64,000 bases of DNA from JACKBK01 sp963707275 (GTDB lineage: Bacteria > Chloroflexota > Anaerolineae > JAAEKA01), in the NCBI GenBank assembly GCA_963707275.1, contig CAVPPH010000004.1, forward strand, positions 124,001-188,000, given 5' to 3'. Below are positions 47,864 to 57,495 of this stretch, piece by piece. The notes below the pieces were generated by a model that worked only from the letters and a program-made list of their open reading frames with translations, made no database searches and was not told the origin of the DNA. Positions within the stretch are counted from its first letter, which is position 1. Each line of letters opens with the position of its first letter. A program made the position numbers and the translations under genes.

Positions 47864-48568
47864 TCACACCGACTCTCCGACCAGCACCACATGCACCAGC
47901 CGCGGACCATGGATACCGGCTGCACGGATCAGTTCCAGGTCCAGGGACTGGCTGGGGCCGGCCAGGAAGGTCGTGACCGCGCCGGCCTGCGCTGTTTCGC
48001 TCGCAGGCCAGTGCGACAGCGACGGGAACACCTTGCTGGCCGGCAGCAGCACGACGACTCGCCGCGGCAGGCAAACTGCCAGCAGCGGACGCCCCTCGCC
48101 GCCGCGCAGGGCAATGGCGCCGGTGTCTTCAAAGCCGGCGTCGGCGGCAACGATGCCGACCTCCACCGCGGCAAGCGCACGTAACAGATCGCCGCGGCTG
48201 TCAGGATCCTGGGGACGCAGTCGCGGCGGCGCGGCGCGCAGGTCAGGGATCGTAGTTTCAATTCCCAGAACGTTCATGGTGTCCAGCAAACCGGGCGCCG
48301 GCAGGTGCGCCGGGTCCCACGTCAGCACGCGGGTGATGGCGTCGGCCTGCAACGCAGTGGCCAGATACAACCGGGCGCTCACCGGGTTGTCGGCTACCTC
48401 CCAGGTGACGCCGATCCGCTCCAGCGCCGCCCCGAATTGTTCGATCGGCGTCGTAGCGGCATCTGCTTCACGCGTCAAGACCGGCAGTGACACGTGTTGT
48501 CGCGCCCGCGACGACTGCTGCGGAACGTGGGTCAGGCGGCTGAGAATAGCATTCCTGGCAGTGGTCAT
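47864..48568 (-). CDS. lutC: LutC-like LUD-domain protein
   Basis: 234 residues, LUD/YkgG family, part of the iron-sulfur L-lactate oxidation complex. MTTARNAILSRLTHV, GIVAADAGFEDTGAIALRGG and a C-terminal HGPRLVHVVLVG are typical (the last resembles the conserved GPxxLHVVLVD end). Its start overlaps the lutB stop (ATGA). Confidence 0.85.
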   Translation of the reverse strand: MTTARNAILSRLTHVPQQSSRARQHVSLPVLTREADAATTPIEQFGAALERIGVTWEVADNPVSARLYLATALQADAITRVLTWDPAHLPAPGLLDTMNVLGIETTIPDLRAAPPRLRPQDPDSRGDLLRALAAVEVGIVAADAGFEDTGAIALRGGEGRPLLAVCLPRRVVVLLPASKVFPSLSHWPASETAQAGAVTTFLAGPSQSLDLELIRAAGIHGPRLVHVVLVGESV

Positions 48569-50015
48569 GGCCGGGTGCGCTCCGTCCACCGGTCGCGAAA
48601 CAGCTTTTCTGCCGGCTTTGGCAAGTCGCGCTCGAACTCGCCAGGCGCGCAGCGGCGGCGCGACGCTGCTGATCCAGTCCCGTCGCAGCCAGCCGTGTGT
48701 TCGCCGATAGTTGCTCGGGTTTTCAGTGGCCCAGGCGAAGGCCGTGCGCAGCGCGTTTTCGACCGTCGCGCGGCTGCCCGGCTGCCAGCCTCGCCTCGCG
48801 CAGGGCATGCAGCATTCCGGTCAGGTCGATGCCCACCGGGCAGACATCGTCGCACGCGCCGCACAGCGTGCTGGCCAGCGGCAGTTCGGAAAAGGCCGGA
48901 TCTAGCAGCGGAATATCGGTGGCTGCCAATGTCTGGTCTGCAGGTTGCCCGCCGCGCCGGGTGCCTTTGGGGACGATGCCGATCAGTGGGCCCAGCACTG
49001 CGCCGATAGGTCCGCTGAAGCGGTCGCCATAGGCGTGGCCCCCGATTTCACGCGTCACCGGGCAGATGTTGTGGCACGCGCCGCAGCCGATGCACGTCAA
49101 CGCGTCGCGGTAGGGCGTTGCCAGTAGCGCGCTGCGGCCATTGTCTACGATCACCAGATGCAGTTCGCCCGGTCCGTCGGGATCGCCGGGCTGCGCTGGC
49201 CCGTTCAACAGGGTCACCGCGCCGGGCAAGCTGTGGCCGCTGGCGCTGCGACTACCCATTTGCGCCAGGAACAGCACTTCTTCCAGAGTGGCTGCGACCT
49301 GCTCGATTCCCATCAGCACCACCTGCACGCTAGCCAGGCTGGCAGTCAGGCGATCATCGCCGGAGTCGCTGACCAGCGCCAGCGTGCCTGTGTCAGCCGC
49401 CGCCAGCGCGACCTGGCTGATCATCATCTCGCTGCGCGGCAACTCCCGGCGCAGACGGAAGCGCGCCATGCTGCCCATGGCCTGCGGGTCCAGGTTCTTG
49501 GGCATGTCGAGCTTGCGTTCGAACAGGTCGGCGACGTCGGCGGCACGCTGATGCAGCGCGGGGAAGTGGGGATGCGACGCTCGGTCCCCGGCAAGCTGGG
49601 TGATGTAGTCCCCGAAATGGGTATTGATGACCCGGATGCCAGCTTCCCCCAGCGCGGCGTCCAGGCCGATCTCCTCAGCCAGTGGCGACCGGCTGCGCAG
49701 CACCCTGTCCGCGTCGCGGGCGGTTGCCAGCGCAGCGATATAGCGAAACGCCGCCGCGCCGTCTTCCACCCACACGACCTCAACGCCCCGTTGGAGCAGC
49801 CGGGCTTCAAGCTCCTGCAAAAGCTCTGGCAGGTGGTCAAGCGTAGCTTGCCGGCTGGCTTCGGCCGCAGCTTGTAGATCAGGCCAAGGCGTCTCCAGGT
49901 CATCGAATGCCTGGTTGCGCCAGCGTTGCAAACGGGAAGACGCGCGCGTCAGGCTCGTCCGTAGGTCGGAGTCGTCGAGAGCCTGGGCCGCGCGCGCCTT
50001 GAAGGGTGAGGGCAT
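48565..50015 (-). CDS. lutB: LutB-like iron-sulfur protein, two frameshifts
   Basis: About 484 residues with an N-terminal LUD domain (ARLLQRGVEVVWVEDGAAAF; RVINTHFGDYITQLAGDRAS; AADTGTLALVSDSGD) and two 4Fe-4S motifs, CIGCGACHNICPVTR and CGACDDVCPVGID. Breaks near 48775 and 48640 displace the C-terminus, which ends properly with KPAEKLFRDRW before an ATGA overlap with lutC. LutA, the CCG-domain subunit, is not in the window. Starts 10 bases after argG. Confidence 0.87.
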
Positions 50016-50025
50016 GAGGTGCGGA

Positions 50026-51289
50026 TCAGTCGCGCTTGAAGCTGGAATAGTCGGGCACGCGATACTTGCTTGCGCCCAGGCCGGCGATGTCGAGCATCGC
50101 TTCCACCTTCATCGGCAGACCGTAGATCTTGATGAACCCTTCGGCATCCTTCTGGTCGTAGACATCTTCTTCACCGAAGGTGGCGTAGTCCTCGCGATAG
50201 AGCGAGTAGGGTGAGCGCCGACCAACCAGGCGGACGCTGCCCTTGTACAGCTTCAGACGCACGCTGCCGGTCAGATTCTCCTGGGTCGCCTGGACGAAAG
50301 CATCCAGCGCGCTGCCGCAGTGGGGTGAACCACAGGCCGTTGTAGACCAGTTCCGCGTATTTCAGCGCGACCTGCTCCTTGTAGTGCATGGTCTGTTTGT
50401 CCAGGCACAACTCCTCCAGCGCGGCGTGCGCCTCGTAGAGGATCGTGCCGCCCGGTGTCTCGTAAACGCCGTGCGACTTCATGCCGACCAGCCGGTTTTC
50501 CACCAGGTCGATGCGGCCCACACCGTGCTTCGCGCCCAGCGCGTTGAGCGTCGTCAGCAGGCCGATTGGACCCATGGCCACACCGTTTAGGCGCTTTGGA
50601 ATACCGCTCTGGAAATCGATGACGACTTCTTCCGGCTCATCGGGCGCGGCCTCCGGGCAGACCGACCACTGGTACATGGCCTCTTCCGGCTCGTTCCACG
50701 GGTCTTCCAGCAGCCCGCCCTCGTGGCTGAGGTGCCAGATGTTGCGGTCGCGGCTGTAGATCGACTTCTCGGTGGCAGTGACCGGCACGTTGTACTCGGC
50801 GGCGTAGTCGAGGGCGTCTTTGCGGCTGCGGATCGTCCACTCACGCCACGGGGCGATGGTGCGCAGCCGCGGATTGAGCGCCATCACGGTCAGCTCGAAA
50901 CGCACCTGGTCGTTGCCCTTGCCGGTGCAGCCATGAGCTACCGCATCCGCGCCCTCCAGCTCGGCGATCTCGACCATACGCTTGGCGATCAGCGGGCGGG
51001 CGACGCTGGTGCCCAGCAGATACTTGCGCTCGTAGATCGCGCCGGCCTGGAGCATCGGGTAGAGGTATTCGGTGATGAATTCCTCGCGCAGGTCTTCGAC
51101 GTAGAGCTTGCTGGCGCCGGAGGCGAGGGCCTTTTCCTCCAGACCGCCCAGCTCTTCGCCCTGGCCGAGGTCGGCCGTGAAGCAAACGACTTCGCAGCCG
51201 TAGTTATTGCGCAGCCAGGGCACGATCACCGACGTATCCAGGCCGCCGGAGTAGGCGAGCACGACTTTGTTGACCGATTGTTTGGACAT
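50026..51289 (-). CDS. argG: argininosuccinate synthase, frameshifted
   Basis: Joins citrulline and aspartate using ATP. About 420 residues. ATP pyrophosphatase loop VNKVVLAYSGGLDTSVIVPW, then AHGCTGKGNDQVRFE, SIYSRDRNIWHLSHEGG and YETPGGTILYEAHAALEELC. An extra base near 50325 breaks the frame; the C-terminus resumes SVRLKLYKGSVRLVGRRSPY to YSSFKRD. ATG at 51289 chosen by family alignment, with AAGGAACC upstream. Separated from the other arg genes by hom and unrelated genes. Confidence 0.93.
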
Positions 51290-51299
51290 GGGATGGTTC

Positions 51300-51470
51300 C
51301 TTTGAGTTTTGGTTTTACGTGGCATGATTTCGTAGTTCGTATTGCGTATTGCGTGATTCAAGTGACTGTCATCTGGGGTACGGCGGCGTTCCAGCTTCGC
51401 GGTCTTCGCGGTCTTCGCTCTTCGTGCTCTTCGCGACTCTTCGTGACTTCGTGGTCCAGAACACCGCGCA
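51300..51470. repeat. GTATTGC and CTTCGCGGT word arrays upstream of argG
   Basis: GTAGTTCGTATTGCGTATTG followed by CGTGATTC; then TTCGCGGTCTTCGCGGTCTT, GCTCTTCGTGCTCTTCGCG and GACTCTTCGTGACTTCGTGG. It fills the gap between the methyltransferase stop and argG. Confidence 0.65.
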
Positions 51471-52236
51471 TCATGCCTTCCGGCAGATCAGCGCGAACAC
51501 GCGATGTGGAACGGACAGCGGTTCGTCGGGAAACCGGCTTGCCAGCGCAGCGGCCAGGTCAGCGTCGAAGCGGGCGACGTCATCGATCGGCAGGCTGCCG
51601 CCGATGGGAGCGCTCGCACGTACCCGGCCGCGCCACGAAGTGTGGTCGTAGATGGCCGGCTCGTCGTAGCTGAAGCTCTCGATCTGCGTGAAATCGGCTT
51701 CAGCCACGTCGCGAAACCACAAGGGGTAGATTCCTGTGCCGCCGCCGAAACGCCAGGTCGGGTTGTATCGCAGGATCAGCGTCTCAGTCAGTTCGACCAC
51801 GTTGCCGGCCAGCGGCAGCCAGTCGTAGTGCGCGATCACCAGCATTCCACCGGATCGCAGCAGCCGGGCGACCTCTGCCGCGGCGCGTGGCCGGTCGAAC
51901 CAGTGCCAGCACTGGCCTGCCGTGACGACATCAAAGGTGGCTGACGCAAGACCGGTTTGTTCAGCGGGTGCGACGTGATACTCAACCTGCACGCCGGCTG
52001 TCTTGTCAAGCACGCATGCCTGCGCCAACTGCTCCGCCGCCACATCGACGCCGGTCACATCGCAGCCGCGCTGCGCGAAGCCACGCGCCAGCGTGCCTGT
52101 GCCGGTACCCAGGTCCAGTATCTGCTGGCCAGGCAGTCCGGCGCCATGGCGCGGCCAGCCGGCCGAACAGCGAGGGGGGAAAGCCTGCCCGAAACCGCGC
52201 GTAATCCTCGGAGGTTCTGCCGAAATCGACCTGCAT
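51471..52236 (-). CDS. class I SAM-dependent methyltransferase, frameshifted
   Basis: About 254 residues. MQVDFGRTSEDYARFRAGFP, then (after an extra base near 52155) QILDLGTGTGTLARGFAQRG as SAM motif I, TGVDVAAEQLAQA as motif II, and VVTAGQCWHWFDRPRAAAEV, as in UbiE/Tam-like enzymes. Substrate unknown. It starts four bases after the hom stop. Confidence 0.82.
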
Positions 52237-52240
52237 CAGG

Positions 52241-53276
52241 CTACCGGTCCCGGTAGAGGTTGACCACGTCGCGCAGCATCGCAGCGGCCGTACCGGTGGG
52301 ACCGCGCTCGTCGATGGCGATGAACACCTCTTCGAACAGGTCGCTCTCGAACAGCACACCCATCTGCCAGCCGTTGACCTGCGCCAGTTTGTGGTCAGGC
52401 GCCAGCGCCACGGGCCGCACGCTGAGGTCGTAGCCGCCGTCTGCCCGCCGCTCCGCAACACCCAGCAACTTCACGACCCCTTCGTTTTCGTCGTTTCCCG
52501 GCTTTCCCTGCTCCGCAATCCCCTCCACCGGCCGCACATCGCGCGACGGTGCAGTCGAAACCCAGCACCGCGTTGGCGACGATGGTCAGCTTGTTGGCCG
52601 TGTCCCAGCCTTCCACGTCCAGGCGCGGGTTCGTCTCGGCGATGCCGCGCCGCTGCGCCTCGGCCAACGCGTCTCCGTAGGACTGGCCGGCTGCCATCTG
52701 GGTCAGGATGTAGTTGCTGGTGCTGTTGAAGATGCCCTGCACGCGTTGGATCTCAGCGGCCACGAGGTCGCGTGTGCCGACGTTGACCACCGGCAACCCG
52801 CCGCACACCGTCGCCGAAAAGGCCAGGCGCGCACCGGTGGCGTCGGCCGCGCGGCGGACATCGCGGTAGCGCAGCGCCAGCGGTGCCTTGTTAGCCAGCA
52901 CCACATCCACGCCCCGACCCAGCGCGCCCAGTACAAAGCTCAGCGCCGGCTCGGCGTCCACCAGGTTGACCGGCGATGCCTCCAGCAAGGCGTCGGCCTG
53001 CACCTGCTGGCTGAAGAGATCCAGCGCCGTCGCGCCGGGCTGGCCGCCAGTCGTGCTGCCCGCGTTGCCGCCAGCCAGCTTGTGAGCCAGCAGCGCGGCC
53101 GGGTCGATGCCAGCCGGATCGGCCAGCGCGCCAAGGCTGTCGCTGGCGCCGACCACGCGCAGGTGCAGCCCGTAGCGCGTTGCCAACACGTCCTGCCGGC
53201 TGTCGAGCAGATGCAGGAAGCGTTGGTGAACGTTGCCGAGGCCGACCAGAATCAAGTCAATGGTTTGCAGGTTCAT
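52241..53276 (-). CDS. hom: homoserine dehydrogenase (short form), frameshifted
   Basis: Reduces aspartate semialdehyde to homoserine for threonine and methionine. About 345 residues, without the C-terminal ACT domain. NAD motif IDLILVGLGNVHQRFLHLL, ANKAPLALRYRDVRRAADA, FSATVCGGLPVVN, GIFNSTSNYILTQM, ETNPRLDVEGWDTANKLTIV. Break near 52545, after which the C-terminal half ends RDVVNLYRDR. Its start lies inside the last codons of the PerM-like gene. thrC is located at 62.3 kb. Confidence 0.9.
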
Positions 53277-54589
53277 TAGGCGGTGTTTGCTGATCGGACG
53301 GCGATGGAGGCGCTGGTTGGATAGCTGCGGAACTCATATCAGCCAGCGTCTTCTGTCCGCTTCCGGCTGTTGTTTCGACGCCGCTTTCGCCCGGAAACAT
53401 CGCTGTTGGGTCAAGATCAGTGTCGCGGACGTGGACTGGGAATGGCGGCCGGTCTGTCAGCTTGGCGTGGGCATACCAGCCGAGGATCTTGATGGAAGCC
53501 ATCACCGGCGCGGCCAGAAATGCTCCCAGAATGCCGGCGAAGCTGGCGCCGACAACGACGCCGACAAGTACCACCAGCGGATGCAAATTTAGGCTGTGGC
53601 CCATGATGCGCGGCACGAGGTAGTTGTTCTCAACCTGCTGGATGACGACGTACACCGCTACCACGATGGCCGCGAAGACAAGGTTATTGATAGGCAGATA
53701 GGAGGGTCCCTGGATCAGCGCGATGATCACTGCCGGGATCAGCGCCAGCACTGGCCCCAGGTTGGGCACAACTTCCAGCACGCCGGCCAGGATGCCCAGG
53801 ATCAGCGCACCAGGCAGACCAAGAATCGTCGTGGCAACGAACACCACTGTGCCGACTGCCAGAGAGAGCAGCAGTTGGCCGCGGAAAAAGCGCTTCCAGG
53901 TCAAGTTGAGCCGGTGGCCCAGCTCCTGCATCTCGTCGTGATATTCGGGCGTGACCAGTTGGCTGAACCAGTGTGGTAACTGGTTGCCATCCTTGGTCAG
54001 GTAGAACAGCGAGACCAGCAGCAGCAGGCCAGTCAGAACTGCTGAGAACACGCTCGATGCAATATTCGCTGCGATTTTCACGACGTCGGTGGCCGTGCGC
54101 AGTCCCTCCAGTCCATAGTTGATCAACGTCTGGACATCGGGTAGTTGGAATTCCTGAAGGCTCTGTTCGATGGAGTTCTGGCCGGCCAGCACTATAGCGC
54201 CAAGATCGATCTGATTGCCCAACAGATTGATAACCGGCGCTTGCTCGATAAAGCTGTCGATGGCTTTGGTCAGTTCAGGGAAACGGCTGAAGACATCAAT
54301 GATTGCCCGCACGCTTTGGATGATGGCAGGGACAGCCAGGATCGGGAAGACGGCCAGCAACAAGACCAGCAGCAGCAGGCAGATCACAGTGCCCAGCCCA
54401 GCGCGGCACCCGCCGCTCCGCCAGCCAGCCGACAATCGGCTGGAACAGATAGGCCAGCACACCAGCCACGATCAGTTGCGAGATTACCCCCCGCGCCACA
54501 TAGACCAGCGCGAGAGCGGCCAGCAGCACGATGATAGCTACAATGCGTTTGGTATCGCGGTTCCAGGCGGGTGGTTGGGTGGCAGTCAT
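53257..54589 (-). CDS. AI-2E/PerM-family membrane transporter, frameshifted
   Basis: About 443 residues with seven or eight membrane helices. N-terminal MTATQPPAWNRDTKRIVAII, IVAGVLAYLFQPIVGWLAER; break near 54405; then ICLLLLVLLLAVFPILAVPA. Family signatures include VNLLGNQID-type amphipathic region, RGQLLLSLAVGTVVF, GILAGVLEVVPNLGPVLALI and VENNYLVPRIMGHSLNLHPL. Family members export small molecules or act as Na/H antiporters; substrate unknown. Overlaps the hom start by 20 bases. Confidence 0.88.
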
Positions 54590-54666
54590 GGACGTTCGTT
54601 TTCGTGCTTGAGATTGGTATCTGCACCGGATTATACCCGCAATCGGCGCAGATGCCAGCCGGTCAT

Positions 54667-55236
54667 CTAGCTCGCTGGCAGCAGCCGAAACACTGGCAGG
54701 CCACCGTTCACACGCCACGATAGCGGACGAGGTTCATAGCCGGCCGTGGCAGGTTCGACCAGATTGAGCAGCATGGCGGTCTCGTCGCAGTGATGAAACT
54801 TGGGGCAGAATACGCACTCTTGCCAGATCTTGGGCGTCAGTCCCCAGCGATCGACGATATCGAACCCCTGGCGCTCGAAAAAGGCTGGCCGCAGCGTCAG
54901 CGCGCACACCTGGTCGTAGCCCAACTCGCGCGCCATGGCCAGCAGCGCTGCGACGATGACGGCGCCCAGGCCGCTGCCCTGTTGCTCACTCGCCACCGCC
55001 AGTGAGCGTATCTCGGCCAGCGCTGGCGTCAGCGCGATCAGCGAGCCGCAGCCGGCCAGCTCGCCATCGATCTCGGCGATTACGAAACGATCCAGCGCGG
55101 TCAGCACCTGCTCCTCGCTGCGCGGCAGCATGATGTTGCGCGCCGCGAAAGAGTTGACCAGCGCGGCAATAGCCGGCGCATCTGAGGCGAGAGCCGCACG
55201 GATGCGGGGCGTGACGGTAACAGTTGACTGGCTCAT
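54667..55236 (-). CDS. argA: N-acetylglutamate synthase (short, ArgA-like GNAT)
   Basis: 189-residue GNAT protein. Acetyl-CoA loop ASEQQGSGLGAVIVAALLA. The C-terminal KIWQECVFCPKFHHCDETAM is characteristic of short stand-alone N-acetylglutamate synthases. It makes the first intermediate of arginine biosynthesis and lies downstream of argC-argB-argD on the same strand, after a cluster of palindromes. No argJ is visible in the window, consistent with a separate acetyl-CoA-dependent first step. Confidence 0.82.
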   Translation of the reverse strand: MSQSTVTVTPRIRAALASDAPAIAALVNSFAARNIMLPRSEEQVLTALDRFVIAEIDGELAGCGSLIALTPALAEIRSLAVASEQQGSGLGAVIVAALLAMARELGYDQVCALTLRPAFFERQGFDIVDRWGLTPKIWQECVFCPKFHHCDETAMLLNLVEPATAGYEPRPLSWRVNGGLPVFRLLPAS

Positions 55237-55265
55237 GATACTTCGGTTACTCCTCAGGCTGCGGT

Positions 55266-55379
55266 GCGACGATTGAAATCATCGCCTGACAGGGAAAACA
55301 TGTTGAAACATGTTGCCGGAATCGCGTCTTCAGTATGCTGAAGCATACTTTGGGTGGCAGACACCGATTTCAATCGGTG
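55266..55379. repeat. cluster of four different mini-palindromes with GA loops
   Basis: GACGATT-GA-AATCATC (55268-55283), AACATGTT-GA-AACATGTT (about 55298-55315), AGTATGCT-GA-AGCATACT (about 55332-55349) and CACCGATT-TC-AATCGGTG (about 55362-55379). Each has 7-8 base arms and a two-base loop, GA or its complement TC. They fill the argD-argA gap. Confidence 0.75.
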
Positions 55380-55386
55380 GCGATTG

Positions 55387-56589
55387 CTAAATCCCCGCCA
55401 GCACCGCGCTCAGGCGGTCCACCACCTGGTCGATCTCGTCGTAGTTGATGATCAGCGGCGGGACGAGACGCAGCACGTTCGGCCCGGCGCCGACAGTCAG
55501 CAGCCCGTGATGATAAGCTGAGGCGACCACATCCGCGGCGGGAATGTCCAACTCGATGCCTAGAAGCAACCCCTGCCCGCGCACATCCACGATGTGCGGC
55601 GAGTTGATCTCGGCCAGCTTCTCTTGCAGATAGACGCCTTTGTCTTGCACACGCTCCAGGAAGGCAGGCTGGCTAACCTTGGCGACCAGCGCTTCGGCCA
55701 CAGCCGCCACCAGCGGCCCGCCGGCAAAGGTGCTGGCATGGTCAAAGGGGTGGATCGCATCGGCGACCCGCTGGGTCATCAGCACCACACCCATGGGCAG
55801 CCCGCCAGCCAACGGCTTGGCGGTGGTGAGCATGTCGGGCGTCACGCCGTAGCCCTCATATGCCCACAGGTGGCCGGTGCGGCCCAGCCCACACTGCACC
55901 TCATCGAAGATCAGCAGCGCGTCGTGCTGGTCACACAGCCCGCGCACGGTTTGCAAGAACTCAGGCGTGGCGGGATGCACGCCGCCCTCGCCCTGCACCG
56001 GTTCGACGATCACCGCGCAGACGTCGTCGCCGATCGCCTCGGTCGCTGAGTCCGGATCGTTGAACTGCGCAAAGCGCACGCCCGGCATCAGCGGCGCGAA
56101 GGGCTGCTGGTATTTGGGCCGGTCCGTCGCCGCCAGTGAGCCGAACAACCGCCCGTGAAAGCTGCCGCTGAAGGCGACGATGTGATACTTTTCGTTGCTC
56201 GGGCCGGTCTCCGACCGTGCCTGCTCTAGAGCGTAGCGGCGCGCGAATTTAAACGCGCTTTCGTTGGCGCTGGCGCCGCAGTTGGCGAAGTAGACCTTGT
56301 CGGCGAAACTGGTTTCGCACAGCAACTGTGCCAGCCGGGCCTGCGGCGCGCTGTGATACAGGTTGCTGACGTGCCACAGCTTGCCGGCCTGGGCATGCAG
56401 CGCCGCCAGCAGGTCCGGGTCGTCGTAGCCCAGCGCGTTGACGGCGATACCGGCCACGCAGTCAATGTACTCGCGACCGTCGGTGTCCACCACCGTGCAG
56501 CCGTGGCCGTGGTCCAGCACGAAGTCGGCGCGCGCGTAGACCTGGAGAAGATACTCGTTTTCGAGGGAGATGATTTCGTGGGTGTCCAT
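55387..56589 (-). CDS. argD: acetylornithine aminotransferase with an in-frame repeat insertion
   Basis: 400 residues, PLP enzyme of arginine synthesis. YIDCVAGIAVNALGYDDPDL, FANCGASANESAFKFARRYA, AFSGSFHGRLFGSLAATDRP, VIVEPVQGEGGVHPATPEFL, LIFDEVQCGLGRTGHLWAYE, and the PLP lysine in TTAKPLAGGLPMGVVLM. At about residues 124-132 the residues ARSETGPSN are encoded by a copy of the dispersed palindromic repeat (56197-56221). They sit in the loop between the ARRYA helix and KYHIVAF, where relatives are usually shorter. Third gene of argC-argB-argD. Confidence 0.93.
   Translation of the reverse strand: MDTHEIISLENEYLLQVYARADFVLDHGHGCTVVDTDGREYIDCVAGIAVNALGYDDPDLLAALHAQAGKLWHVSNLYHSAPQARLAQLLCETSFADKVYFANCGASANESAFKFARRYALEQARSETGPSNEKYHIVAFSGSFHGRLFGSLAATDRPKYQQPFAPLMPGVRFAQFNDPDSATEAIGDDVCAVIVEPVQGEGGVHPATPEFLQTVRGLCDQHDALLIFDEVQCGLGRTGHLWAYEGYGVTPDMLTTAKPLAGGLPMGVVLMTQRVADAIHPFDHASTFAGGPLVAAVAEALVAKVSQPAFLERVQDKGVYLQEKLAEINSPHIVDVRGQGLLLGIELDIPAADVVASAYHHGLLTVGAGPNVLRLVPPLIINYDEIDQVVDRLSAVLAGI
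56197..56221. repeat. dispersed palindromic repeat, copy C, inside argD
   Basis: The reverse complement matches copies A and B with a single one-base gap (25 of 26). It is read in frame within argD without disrupting it. Confidence 0.78.
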
Positions 56590-56690
56590 AGTGCGATAGT
56601 TCGATAGTGTGTTAGTTCGGTAGTGCGTTGGTCAGGTGATGCTCTTCTTCGTGAAGTATGCGATACGTTTCACGTTCCACGCTCCCCGCC
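56590..56690. repeat. GATAGT/TTAGT word array upstream of argD
   Basis: TAGTGCGATAGTTCGATAGT, then GTGTTAGTTCGGTAGTGCG. The reverse complement matches the array at 3559-3610. A second word (TTTCACGTTCCACGCTCC) overlaps the end of argB. Confidence 0.7.
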
Positions 56691-57468
56691 CATCCCGTTC
56701 GCCACAATCGCCGTCCCCGTACCGCCGCGCAGGCCGGCCAGGTTGGTGATGACGGCTTCGGCCACACCGTCATGAACGGCATCGACGGCCGAGCGCACTT
56801 TGGGGATCATGCCGCCGACGATCTGGCCGCTGGCAATGTGTTCCGCGATCTCGTCAACTGTCAGCCGGGGCGCCAGTGTGTTCTTGATGAGGACGCCCGG
56901 CACGTTGCTGATGAAGACCAACCGCCGCGCACCGGCTGCTGCTGCAATGCCGCTGGCGACCTGATCGGCGTTGACGTTGTAGGAGTGGCCGTCGATGCCG
57001 AGCGAGACAGGCGAGATCACTGGCAGGAAGCCTGCGGCCAGCCAGCGTTCCAGCACGTTGACGCGCACCTCGACCACACGGCCCACGAAGCCGATGTCCT
57101 GGCCGCCGGGCCGCAGCGGTTCGACCCGCACCAGGCCAGAATCGACGCCGCTGACGCCCAACGCGTCGACGCCGGCGTTGACCAGCCAGCGCGTCAGCCG
57201 GTTGTTGACCAGCCCGCCCAGCACCATTTTCACCAGCCGCAGGCTGTCGTAGGTCGTTACCCGCAGTCCTTCGACGATCTCAAAACCGATGCCCATGCGT
57301 TCGTGCAGCGTGCCAATCTCCTTGCCGCCGCCGTGTACGATCACAAGTGGTCCCTGGCGATGCAACTCGCGCGGCGACATCCACGAACTCAGCCAGAAAA
57401 GCTGCGTCGTCGATGTCGTTGCCGCCGACCTTGAGGAGGACGAGGGAGGATAATTGGTGGGTGGTCAT
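56670..57468 (-). CDS. argB: acetylglutamate kinase, frameshifted
   Basis: About 265 residues. N-terminal MTTHQLSSLVLLKVGGNDID with the phosphate-binding Lys-Gly-Gly, then after a break near 57372 GPLVIVHGGGKEIGTLHERM. ERWLAAGFLPVISPVSLGID, YNVNADQVASGIAAAAGARR, LVFISNVPGVL, GGMIPKVRSAVDAVHDGV follow, all typical of ArgB/LysZ. Second gene of the argC operon, 27 bases after argC. Confidence 0.92.
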
Positions 57469-57495
57469 GGTGTGTGAAGTGAAACGCATTCCCGC

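Noticed and set aside
55266..55286. GATTGAAATC motif resembling the end of some CRISPR repeats
   Set aside because: No regular repeat-spacer structure and no cas gene in the window; the sequence is one of several short palindromes.
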